DNA from: Hymenopus coronatus
Lineage: Eukaryota > Arthropoda > Insecta > Mantodea > Hymenopodidae
Assembly: GCA_030762935.1 (NCBI GenBank)
Contig: CM060899.1
Coordinates: forward strand, 63,476,501 to 63,540,500
Length of the DNA: 64,000 bases
Direction of reading: 5' to 3'
Part shown: positions 10,803-22,400 of the stretch, one piece after another
Position numbering within the stretch: position 1 is the stretch's first letter
Layout: each line of letters starts with the position of its first letter
Notes under the pieces: generated by a model
The model's input: the letters and a program-made list of their open reading frames with translations, nothing else
Database searches by the model: none
Told to the model about the DNA's origin: nothing
Position numbers and translations under genes: made by a program

Positions 10803-11470
10803 TATGCCTACAGTGCTCAAATCAGATTTTCTGACAGAGGCGGGACCTAAGAATCAGTATTTGTGCTATATTTATATCAGTAATCAACCATTTAACTTTT
10901 TGCGATTGTTTGCACTAAACCCTTAAATAGTTAGCTCAATATGCACTTAGCGTCTTTAAGAGCAAAGTGATTTTGTATTTCTAAGCCATACAGCTACAAA
11001 ACTCTTCCGTATTTGATGAAAGCCAGAGGCATTTTGTTTTCATTTTTGAAATCTAGTTTTGGCTATGCATCCCCTGATTAGTGTAATGCGCTTACTCTCG
11101 CTATTTTCGCAAACACATGTCACTTCCAATGCTGTCATTTTTAACTAAATATTAATATTCCACGATGCTGAAGGCTGTGATTCACATTCGAGTATCACTG
11201 TACATATTTTCTGTAACTTTATGCTTTCTTGTAACAAATCTATCCAAGCTGACAAAGAACAATGCTCATTGTTGCAAAAAACTGAATACTGCAAGTTATA
11301 ATCATAATTGCTGGCGTAAAATGCAGGAATTATACTCAGCTAACCAAACCGGGAATTTTTTGTAGTTAAGCTTATTTGACATTGGTGATACAATAATTTT
11401 GCTGACTCACAGCCCACACAGTACCATGTAAAGTCGGCATCGGCAATCTTCCTCTGTTTAAAGAAAGCAG
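10803..11470. other. spacer, no recognised element
   Basis: About 670 bp without R1 words. A 66-residue ORF (11165-11365, +) with a hydrophobic start has no features that make it convincing as a gene. Confidence 0.5.
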
Positions 11471-11705
11471 CAATTGTTCAAACCCGGCGGGGGACAATGG
11501 ATTTTTTCGGGCATAAAAATCCTTACCATGACTTCCTTCGGAAGGGAAGTAAAGCCGTTGGCCCCAAGTGATAGATTTACACCATGTAAAAGAACCTCAA
11601 GCTTGATAGAGACACCTCTGAGCAAAATTAAGCGGTCTTTCACGCCCAGTATAGAATGGGACACTAAGAACCACAGCAGTTTAACAGCGTCCAAAAATAG
11701 CTAGC
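11471..11705 (+). mobile_element. SINE-B copy, head degenerate
   Basis: Starts at the B-box region (TTGTTCAAACCCGGCGG), then CTTCGGAAGGGAAGTAAAG, GCGGTCTTTCACGCCCAG and the tail GAACCACAGCAGTT. The two overlapping ORFs on opposite strands here are SINE artefacts. Confidence 0.8.
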
Positions 11706-11733
11706 CATTTCATTGCATTTCCTATAATAAAAA

Positions 11734-12598
11734 TCTGATGTGTTCCATTCACATGATTTTCTCTACATTTCTGTAACAAATTATTATTATTATTATTATT
11801 ATTATTAATAAGCTTATTTTTTTATCTATTTAATGCTAAAACACTAGCAGAAACGGTCTTATTACTTAGTTCCTTATAAGTAGAAGGGAAATAAAGAGAA
11901 TACACTAGGCTAAACCAACTGTCAAATGTTTTAAAATGTAGTTGCTACGGGACTGAAATCCGGTTCTTTGTGTGGTCAAGCATCAACAAGTTCCTGTATG
12001 AGTATTTTAAAACTGAAATCAATAACAAGGAATATTTCAAAAACAACCGACTCAACAAAAAAAATGTATATGACATAAGTTGTGCATTTTATCAAGATCT
12101 ACATTTAATATGCAGTAAGTTTTTGTCTATTTCTTAAGGCTTATCAGTTATGCAAAATTCAATAAAAATCATGCAGAATGAGGCTATTCACACAAAATTC
12201 AAGATATACATTAAATTTATTATATAAAGCCTTAAATATAAGAGATTTTAATCAAAATCGTTAGAGCCATTTTTGAGAAAATCAAAATTTTCAACATTTT
12301 TTCTATGTAAAGATTGGTTGAGGATGGGGAATGTTCTTGAAAATATGTGTATCGCATCCTTGGAAGATACTGAACTTAAATACCAAGTTTGGTATTTAAC
12401 AGACTTTTTGTTTTTCAGCTATGCTGCCCACAGACACATACACTGACAGATACACAATTTTTTTTCTAAAAGTGTTTTTTTTTTTCCAGGGGGTCCCACA
12501 ACATATATTTTGGGTGAAATCTTGTTATCAAAATTTTTGGTGCATTACAATACCTTCTCTATACACTATGTACATAGTATGCATAGAGAAAGTAAAAA
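11734..12598 (+). mobile_element. R1 copy, complete
   Basis: From TCTGATGTGTTCCATTCAC to hairpin CACTATGTACATAGTATG and GAGAAAGTAAAAA. A (TTA)n run of about 27 bp at 11782-11808 has expanded inside the AATTATTGTT word. Confidence 0.9.
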
Positions 12599-15500
12599 TA
12601 AAAATATACTTCCCTGGTAGGGAAGGAATTCTTCTTTAAGTCCTAAAATATCTAAATGTTAAGTAGGGATGAAAGGGAATTTTGTCAATGTTTCTATTAA
12701 TTCCTAAAGCATTATCTGATCTAGTCAATTACAAATAGGATACCATTGTATTATATGTTTTAAATTGATAGAGCATCTCCCTTTATAAAATCTTATAAGA
12801 GGGTTCCATGCTGTGGCATTTCTTTGATATCTATAGCCCTGTAAAAAGTGTATGAAAACATAGTGTAAATGGTAGTGAAGTCTGCCAAGGATCAATGGGG
12901 ATTTGACAACCAGACTACGTTTTGTCATTAACGTGCAGTTTTGTGGCTGAAGGACCCCAACTGCTTCACTCCTCTATTTAAAAAAAATACATTCCTCAAC
13001 TGCGCTTTGTGGCTTGGGGCCCTCAACTTTGAGCTATGCTTTGCAGGCTAGGATCGTCAACACTTGAGTATGGTTGTGAATAACAACAGTGATATCTAGG
13101 AATCTGCAAGGTATATCATCAAATTGTTTCTGAGCACAACTATGGATATCGAAGAATGTCCATATGTTGTTTAAAACTATCAGGCAATCATAAGATACCA
13201 AAAATGTTCAAATGCCTAATTAACCACTGATATATTATACTTACTCTCCCTAGAGTACTATAGAATATTATTTTAATTCTGAGTCATGTGATAATGGTTA
13301 AATAATAAAATTTAGAACGGTAATGATGATTGTTAATATTCCCTATTTTTCATTCTTCTTGAGGTTTAAACTGTGCATGACTGGAAAGTATGCCATTCTA
13401 ATAGTAATGGACTTAAAATAATTGTGTGTTGCAATACCTATAAAAAAAAATTGTGATGTTCAATGTCATGCAAATGTTCGTGTTCACTGCAGACCTTAAG
13501 AACAACAGCAAACGGAACAGTTGCTAAGCATATGAATATAAATCCCACTTTCTCCTACGATACTACACTAAATTTATTACTGTTCAAACATAACATTGAT
13601 ACTTACCATTTAGGAGTTGTCTCCAGTGTTGCCTGGTGATATGAAACTGTGAACTGAAATTTTGCCGCATGTTTATTCACTCGCTGTAGCCTTTTCCAGA
13701 CTGAAGTCATGTTTAAAACCTTTATTTCACTTCATTAACGATTTGAGGGGGTATTTTGCTAAACGTTTAACAGTAAGCCATTAAACACAAACTAACCAGT
13801 AACATCTTCAGTATTTGCGGACGAACAAACCATAAGTTCTATTCCGTATGTTAAATTACTTATCCGGCTACCCAGGATTACGCACCTAAATGCATGAGGC
13901 AATACTGCGCTGTTTCTGCAATGATCAACCTATAATTTGTTTTTTATTTATAGTTTATTATGACACTTCGTAGGCCAAAAATAAACATATGCATACCGAC
14001 TAAAAACCAAGTTATTTAATGGTTGGCTTTCGGCAGAGATTAGACTAATACTTTTTTCAGTGATTTATAACCTAAGTTTCCTTTTAACTTTAAACAGATT
14101 TAACAAAGTCACAAATACACCACTGCACTATAAATACATTGTATTGTTCATACTAACATGGCCTTCTCCCTGAACAGGGCTGCCATCCATTGAGACAGAA
14201 CAACAAACTATTAAATACCTCTAGCTTAAGCCTCTGCCAGGGTTTAAAAACACCAGTGATCTATATGCATATGGATAGCTAGCATTTATCCCATACACAA
14301 ACTGTCGTCTGCAGCTGTCGGACATGTTGGCGTATAAGTAAATATGCTTTCTACCATCATATCAATTTTCTTCTAACAAAAGAAAATCTATGTATTTATT
14401 GAATACAAAACTACATAAAACCCTATTTCACCCGAAGCCATATTAGGGTTATAGTTAAAATACAAATGAATATAGATTATTAAGTGCATATTAGCCATAG
14501 CCTGGATGCAAGTGAAAGAAAACGAGATAACGTATGTCTACTATAAAATAAAAATACTATAGCGTTTTATAAGTGCAACACAAAAGCCTTTGGGATTCTC
14601 TATGACAGCATTTTTTTTTTTAATATCTCATATGTTGGCTTGCAAATCTAATACTACAAAAATGTAAGTGTAATCGCAGATTCTTTTATGTTCTAGGACT
14701 GGACAGTCAGATAAAAGAAGTTCAGTTTGCGTTAAGTAAATATACACTCTTAGACATTTTTGAATCTTTGAAATTTACCATGTTCTGAGAAAAATTGAGT
14801 GAATATGAAGCCTGGTGTAATATTTTTACAGCGTAGGTGAGATTCAGCATCCGGGCACAATGTAATGCTTCGCCCATATATCACATTTAAGCTTTTATTA
14901 GGTACTAGGTACATTATTTGGTAACTTTTTTTTTTTTCCAAATCGGCTTCTTTTTAAAATATGAGGTATATCTCTTCCCAATTCAATAAATATGCTATGT
15001 ATTAAAAAACTCATTTGAAGCATAATTTAATAAAACCGAATTATGCAATCTTTATCTCTTTCGGGGTGCATAGTAGAAGTTTTTTTATTTATTTTTTTTT
15101 CAAACTGTAAACCTGTTCGTTTAATTCAAAAGTCGAGAGATACAATTACTTTGTGCGCAGCTAGCAGTCAACTTATATTCAATGAAAGCAATTTGTGTTT
15201 AGTGTTTTCTTGGAATTCCTGCTCATTTTAAGAAAGGAAGAGCTATGAAAGTATGACCACCCTACTTTTTGTAAGCTTAATATACCGCCTTGCTCTAATG
15301 GCATGTACGCCAACATAAAAGCCTTACTGTCATTTTTACCTCATCCATATATTAGCTATGTAAAATGGAAGTGAAATGGCCAATAGAAAGTGTAATAACT
15401 TCAGTGTTCTTTCACATAAATGCTTGTTTTTGGGCTTAGTAAACATTAATAAAGAACTTAGAAACAAACTAGAGAAACTAGTTTTTTGTAATTTTCTTTC

Positions 15501-16074
15501 AAAAGCAAATCTACAGACGAATTTTGAGAAACTGTAAATATCCAAAGTTATACTAGTAGAACTTTTCGTTGGAATTAATTTTATATACCTTAAAAATCAT
15601 GCATTTATATGCTTTTACAATGTGCTGCCAACCCAATCTTCAAAGTGCTTGGATTCATTGTTTTTACATTTTTGGTTCGTAGTGAGGGAACTTATAAAAG
15701 GTAAGAAATTGATAAAACGTGATACATATCAAGGAATTTTATATGTCCTTTGTATTTATGTAAGCATTTTAATTCGCGAACTTACCTCAAATTACATTTA
15801 AATAAAAATAATAGATGACGAACAGTTAGCGGGCCCAACTTTTACAACATTTACCTCTATCAGTATTTAAATTGGTACACCTAAATGCAACTCAATGAAC
15901 CCCCTTATTTATTTATTTATTTTTGGAATATACATGTCATTCCATTGTACACTAAACAGTTACTTAGAGTACTCTCCATCAATATGCAACCACTAAATAC
16001 AGTCGCTCACGTTTTGCAACAAAGATAGGAAATCTCCATATAATTGAACTTGTTAAAAACCCTGGGTTGCGGTA
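12599..16074. other. long stretch without R1 or genes
   Basis: About 3.5 kb, the largest R1-free block. I see no coding region, only short ORFs. 12935-13110 belongs to the R2 repeat described below. The rest appears unique and may hold distal MED11 control elements, but nothing specific can be shown. Confidence 0.5.
12935..13110 (+). repeat. R2 dispersed repeat, copy 1
   Basis: Shares words such as CAACTGCTTCACTCCT, TTCCTCAACTGCGCTTTG and TGAGCTATGCTTTGCAG with 18640-18800 and 19010-19220. Unclassified. Confidence 0.6.
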
Positions 16075-16664
16075 AAAAAAGAAAAACCTTCAGAATTTTT
16101 TAAAGTTATTTAAATGGTTAACTAAAAATCATATTTGACATAAATTGTGAATTTAAGCGAAATCCATATTTTTATAGTAAAATTTTGTCCATATCTTACG
16201 GTTTCCCAGTTATGCAAAAGTCATCCAGAATGAAGAGTACTTCAGAGGGTATTCCTAGAAAATTTAAGTTAATTTCATTCGTCATGAATATATCTTAAAA
16301 ATATGGTATTTTGATCAAAATCATTAGAACCATTTTAGAAAATAAAACTGTTCTAAATATCTCCCATGCAAAGGACAAATGAAGTTGGGAAAGAAGGAAT
16401 TTCTTGACAGTCATTGTATTGCATCCGTGGAAGATATTGAACAAATATAAATGTTGATATTTAAATTTTGTTCTTGAGGTATATTGCTCACAGATACAGA
16501 CACACGCACATACATACACATGCGCGAGCGCACGAGGAACTTATTTTTTCTTCTGAAAATACCTTTCTTGGATTCAGAGGGCCTCAAAACATATTTCAGG
16601 TGAATTATTGTTAGTAGAATATGATATTTTCCCCTCCCTCTAATATCTAGTAGAGAAAGTAAAA
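16075..16664 (+). mobile_element. R1 copy, 5' truncated and diverged
   Basis: Reads the second part of R1 (GACATAAATTGTG, GTTATGCAAAAG, ATTTTGATCAAAATCATTAG), a CA-like tract at 16497-16531 and the end TAGTAGAGAAAGTAAAAA. It is more diverged than most copies. Confidence 0.75.
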
Positions 16665-17831
16665 ACAGTTAAACAAAAAATACTAATTTGGCCACCAACT
16701 GTGACTTTTACCAGTAAGATTAGTAGGTACCAGTCAACAAATCAACTAGATGTATCGGAAAATATTCGAAACAACTGCAATGTTTATCTCATTCACATAT
16801 CGAAGAAGAGGGTATCCATTGCAGTATACTCACTGCAGATACAATTGTAGAAATGATATAATTATAAACGCGAAATGTTATTTATCTCAGGCACGAGAGA
16901 TGGTATACACCATACGAGTTTTGCAATTGAGAGGACTGCAATTAATTGCTGGTGATGATTATTAGGGCACTGTCGCTTTACTGCACTTAAAAAGCCATTG
17001 GCCTGGAACGAATGTGAACCCCTAATCAACTGAGCCAGTCCGAAAGAATGGTATTTTGCTTCCATCAACTATCCCATTACGATACCGGGTCCAGGATGGA
17101 GCGACATTGACGACACGACAAAATTATACAAACAGGAATTCAGCATGAACGCGACAAAAAGTGTGAGCAAAAAGGCGTACCGCGCGGCATTGACAACATT
17201 TATAGGATTCGTGTATTTTGGTATTCTGTGATTCTTTTTAAATGTAACATCCAGATAATGTTTTTTCAAAAAAATATGTTTATCGAAATGCTGGTGCTGC
17301 ACCTCGAGTTACATGAATTGAGTTCATATGCTTACAATGAAAGGCCTCCTATGATACTAAAATAACCGATATTTATTTGCACTTAACCTAAAAGCTAATC
17401 TCGTTTATTAATAGCAAAGCCAACTTTTGTCCTTGATTTAAGTTATTCATTTAAAAACTACAACCACAATAAATACGGTTTACATACAATTTGACATAAA
17501 ATTATGTTTCATTTATCCCTCTTCCAATGGCGTATATTGAGTTTGTCATTTCTCTCTTGTTTATACAATTTGTGAGCGTCATTAATTAAACCTAAACAGT
17601 TATTTCTTATTTTATTCATTATGAAAACATATAAAGCTATTTAAATTTAAGAGTTGTAACGTTAAATTGTGTCGCCCCGTTATGAGCAATGTCGTCGTAT
17701 TTTCGTTCATGTAACCCTGGCTTGACCTTTCCTTCCCTGCAATTAAATACTCTGTGATAACTTCATGGCAGATTTGCATTGCCTGAATGACGTCATTTTC
17801 TCTGGCCAATGTAGTGTTTTTCACTGCTAAA
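16665..17831. other. MED11 upstream region
   Basis: No repeat or gene recognised. Short ORFs on both strands are incidental. The proximal part may include the MED11 promoter. Confidence 0.5.
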
Positions 17832-17836
17832 CCAAT
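17832..17836 (+). promoter_or_regulatory. candidate CCAAT box upstream of MED11
   Basis: CCAAT in ACCAATCAG, 96 nt before the MED11 ATG. PCID2 carries a similar CCAATCA in its own orientation. No TATA box was seen. Motif only. Confidence 0.3.
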
Positions 17837-17931
17837 CAGTAACACGTGTGTTTAGTAAACTGAAGTGTATTGATATATTTCGTTTGTAGAGAAACTTTTC
17901 AGGACACAAAAGTTGAATTTCGAAGCTAAAA

Positions 17932-18007
17932 ATGACGGCACCTATGGAAAGGATACAGGTGTTGGACTCAATAGAGAAGGACATCATAACGTGTTTGCAG
18001 AGCGCAG
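17932..18007 (+). CDS. MED11: MED11 exon 1 (coding part)
   Basis: Codes residues 1-25 plus one base. It opens ATGACGGCACC and ends at a GCA-G|gtgag donor. It contains ERIQVLDSIEKDII, the first helix of the family. No in-frame upstream ATG was seen. Confidence 0.9.
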
Positions 18008-18346
18008 GTGAGATAGCTAAAAGCTTTAGAAGGACCTGAAGGTTTTTAAAGAAATGTAACAAAGAATTCATCTATGCATTTGTTTACAAATCCAGGCATG
18101 GAAAATTCCAGTACAAGTATGCGTCTTTTCAGCAGAACTAATTGCATCTTGTTACCGCTATTGAAAATAATTACGGAATTGGTTCTTATAAAAGTCAAAA
18201 ATCAGATACCTAACCTAAGTGGATCGAGAAAACTGTTCAAGATATTAGACTGAACTTTTTCGGTATGTAAGGAATTTATTTGGTATTGATAGTTGCGTTT
18301 GGAACTTTTCCATCACATTCACACGACCTGCAAATCTAACGAAACC

Positions 18347-18393
<47 letters not shown>

Positions 18394-19392
18394 TCTCTCT
18401 CTCTCTCACACATATACACCTTGGAATAAATCCAATATTTCACTATGGCCTAAAAGGCCTCTCCTTGCCTCCTGGTTTAAAGACCAAAGCAAGCAGTTAA
18501 ATGAGGAAATCCTACTAATAGACAGAAGAAAGTGATACATTTCAAGTCTAATCTGACTATCATACTAGATTTCACACACTTTCTGTGGAACTAAAGATGT
18601 TGAAGAAATGCTAAGGTTAAACTTCCTCAGGTGATCTGGATTTGAAATCCGTTAGATTGCTGAGGTTTTAACTTCATGAGATCATGGGGTTTAATTTCGC
18701 AGACTATTCAGCTGCGCTTTGCTATCAGTTACAAAAAACATCATTCAACTATGCTTTGTAACTTGGGGCTCCAAAAGTGTATAACAGACCAGTAAGTAGC
18801 CACAAAGCAGCTGTAATGGCAGAATAACAAAAGTACCAAAGCTGGATCACATAAGGAAGTGGAAAATAACATGTAGTGCAAGATGAAAACACTATGTACA
18901 CTTGATATTAATTGATTATATTAATTGTAATTTACTTTAACCAACTTAGATTTGTTTTATTCTGGAAAAATGTATGTCAAGTAGTATATAAATGGGAAAG
19001 CTTCCATAAGATGTCAAATTTGATATCTTCTAGATTGCTAAGGTTTTAACTTCTTGGGACCCTTTGGCTGCACTTCCCTGTTGCACTCTGCAGGTTCAAC
19101 TGCTCCACTCCTGTACTTTTAAAAACAAACATCCTTCAACTACATTTTGCAGCTAAGGACCTTCTATCTTGAGCCACACTTTTCAGCTTATTAGGGTCCT
19201 AAAAGTTAATGGGGGCTTCTACATATAAACAGCAGACCTGGCAAATTACTAAAAGGTGGCTCTAATGTCCAAATAATAAAACTACTAATTCTGGATCTAA
19301 TAAGGAAGTGAGTGGCATTGAAGTGTGCCACTTCAAAGTTAAGATTATTTCCTAACTCTGCTCACCCCATCTCACTCTCATTGTTTTGTTTT

Positions 19393-19458
<66 letters not shown>

Positions 19459-22400
19459 CCTAACCTAATTGGATAGGTAGATTAAAATTCAATGCCATAG
19501 CCAGGATTTGAACCATGGATTTCCCAATCTATAGCCAGTTGCTGTGCCACTGAGCTACCATGGCAACATGCTGGCATAGCATTAAATTTCTCAACTGACT
19601 CGTATGTTTCTCGGTAAACTCCAAGATGTTCTCAAATTATTTTGAGATGACAACCCCAATGGTGACTTACAATGAATCCTGGGACTTAAGCACTTGCAGC
19701 CTCTGCTCAACTCATATTTGTTTTTCAAAAAAACACAAGATCCATTCAATTATAGCTTGGCTTAATATTTTGACAGATACAAAACATCAGCTACTTACAC
19801 TTGAACAAATACTCTGCAAGTATCCTTTTATACATCTGTGTTTAACAAATAGTTCAACAATTTGCTGTGAGGAAAAGTCAAGTAATTGTGCTCACAGTCA
19901 CTTTCACATGTTACATCATAGACATTAATGTTTCTAATTCTATTCACAGCTGTTAACCAACTCAAAATATTGAATGACCAATCACGTGATAAAATCATTG
20001 ATCATCATCATCTCATACCATTTGGCAGAACAATTAACCAATGAGATCATACCTTCCTAATCACTGACAGCTGTGGGTTTACCTAGTAAAACACAAAAAT
20101 GTCCTAGAAATTGATAAGCAGTTTAAATATTAATTACTCAAGTACCTAGCGCTTCCAAAACATACTCCAAATAAAACTATGCTCAAAATTAACCATAAGC
20201 ACATCCTACATGTTTTTACATAAGCAAGGTTCCTATAAGTTAAGTTTACCATATTTTAGCAGATAGGGTGCCATTATCCTGATATATGGTGGACTTTGAG
20301 ACAGTGATGTGTTTTAACAATTAAAATTTAGTTGAGTCGATTTTGTAACACTACATCACTTACTTTTTTATTTCGGAAAACATGTTTCAGAAGCCATGTG
20401 CTTCCATTGTCAATTCCTTTGGTCGACTACCGGTATTGCTTTCTGTGGTGGAAGCAATACCGGTAGTCGACCAAAGGAATTGACAATGGAAGCACATGGC
20501 TTCTGAAACATGTTTTCCGAAATAAAAAAATAAGTGATGTAGTGTTACAAAATCGACTCAACTAAATTTTAATTGTTAAGGGTGCCATTAGTTTAAGCAA
20601 TTATGCTCTTATCAGTACTTGGGTCTTGGGTGCGCATCACTTGCCTGCTGCGATTGCAGTTCCTGCTGTTGTATCACATGTGGCATGATCTTTTGATTCA
20701 CACTATGTATATGATTAACGAAGGCAGAGGAGAATGTTCTTTGGTGGTTTTTAGTAGTATACTAGTGCAGTTATGATCCAATATACTACAGAACAAAGAG
20801 TTTTCTTTTCTTGCAACTTCATTAAACACAAATCTTAATCTCTGTGTCGTAGAGAATTTTGGAAATGCCTTCCTGATAACAGTCCCGCTAACTGAAGTAT
20901 AGATCATAAAATAGTTGAGAAATTTAAAAGTAAGGGATCAGTGTTAGACTGGAAAAGAAATTGAAAACACTACATTTTAACACAGGAAAAAATTGATAAT
21001 ATCGATATGTGGTTAGAAATGTTCGCCAAGAAAGTCTCACCTGAAGTTCGTGCAGCACCTGATTGGTCAACTCAAAATAATGTATGAGGTATTGAATCTT
21101 GGGTTGGCAAATATGCAGTAATTGGTTTGGAGGTCCACCTCACTAATTCCCTTCAATGTATACACTTCTCCCAGGGCTCCCACCGTCACCCTCCATGGTT
21201 ACCATGCTAACTTCATATACCCAAGGTTGCAGGTTCAAACCTGGCGGAGGACGATGGATTTTTTTGGGTGTAAAAATCCTTAGCATGGTTTCCTTCGGAA
21301 GGGAAGCAAAGCCGTTGGCCCTGTGTCATAGATTTACAACACGTAAAAGAACCTCAAGCCTGACAGAGAGGCCTCTGAGCAAAATTAAGTGGTCTTTCAC
21401 GCTCAATATAGAATGGGAAGCTGAGAACCAAAGCAGTTAAAGAATGTCCATAAATAAAACTCCATTTATTTTTTTATCAGGGCTCCCACCATTGTTAGAA
21501 TGTTGAGCAGCTGGGCCATCACATTCCACATGATGTCTTCTCTTGACTCAAATCGGGTTCCTTTCAGTGGCATTTTCAGCTTGGGAAAAAGCCAAAAGTT
21601 TCAGGAGCCATGCCTGACAAATAACAGGAATGTTGTGTTTGGCAATGAAAGCCTGGATCTGACATTCTCATTTCAACTTGTTGAGGACTTACCTGAACAT
21701 GGTCCATTGTCCATCTTTGAAGCAGTTGTAGCATTCTTTTGTCGTTGAGGTGCTCATGCATCTTCCTCGAAAGTCTGCTGAATCTTGCAAATGATTTCCA
21801 CTTAGACATCGCCAAGCTTTTTGTAAAAAGCTGCTCAAGTTGTTCTCTCATTTTACAAAAACAAATCTGGCGACTGCTCACTAAACATCTTCACTCGTAA
21901 ATAAATTGTCAGCGACTGACACTTTCTGCAGGGGGAAAAAATTCACAACTGTGACAGGCACAAATATCCCAGAATGACCCCTTCAAATATCTACTGAAGG
22001 AAGTCTTCCATGTTCATTGGTTTACAATATCTTTTGAGCATACATTATATGAGCATATTAAGTGATCGAATTCTCAGATATTATTGCTCAAAATGAACAA
22101 TTAACGTATGAGATCATAACATTACTAGAACATGGAATCCATATGTTCACCTTGTTAGTTAGGAAAATTTTAAACATCAATTACTCAAAAACCAAGCACT
22201 TCTAGGACATTTGCATAAGAACATGGCCTAAATTGAATAGTTAGTACAGCCACTCTTAGAAAATAAATATAACTGTTCTGTGAAAGTAAACTTTTACTAA
22301 ATAAGGAAATAACTAGGCTAGATTAAATCTAATTTCATGAAAATTTTGAAGACAGTTGGGAATAATGCAAACTTTTCAGTCTATACATAAGAGTTGGATA

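Noticed and set aside
11458..11704. Overlapping ORFs on opposite strands, repeated at 21156, 26621 and 26629
   Set aside because: They are SINE-B translated in both senses.
17612..18071. ORFs on the - strand across MED11 exon 1
   Set aside because: Antisense shadows of the MED11 5' region without recognisable features.
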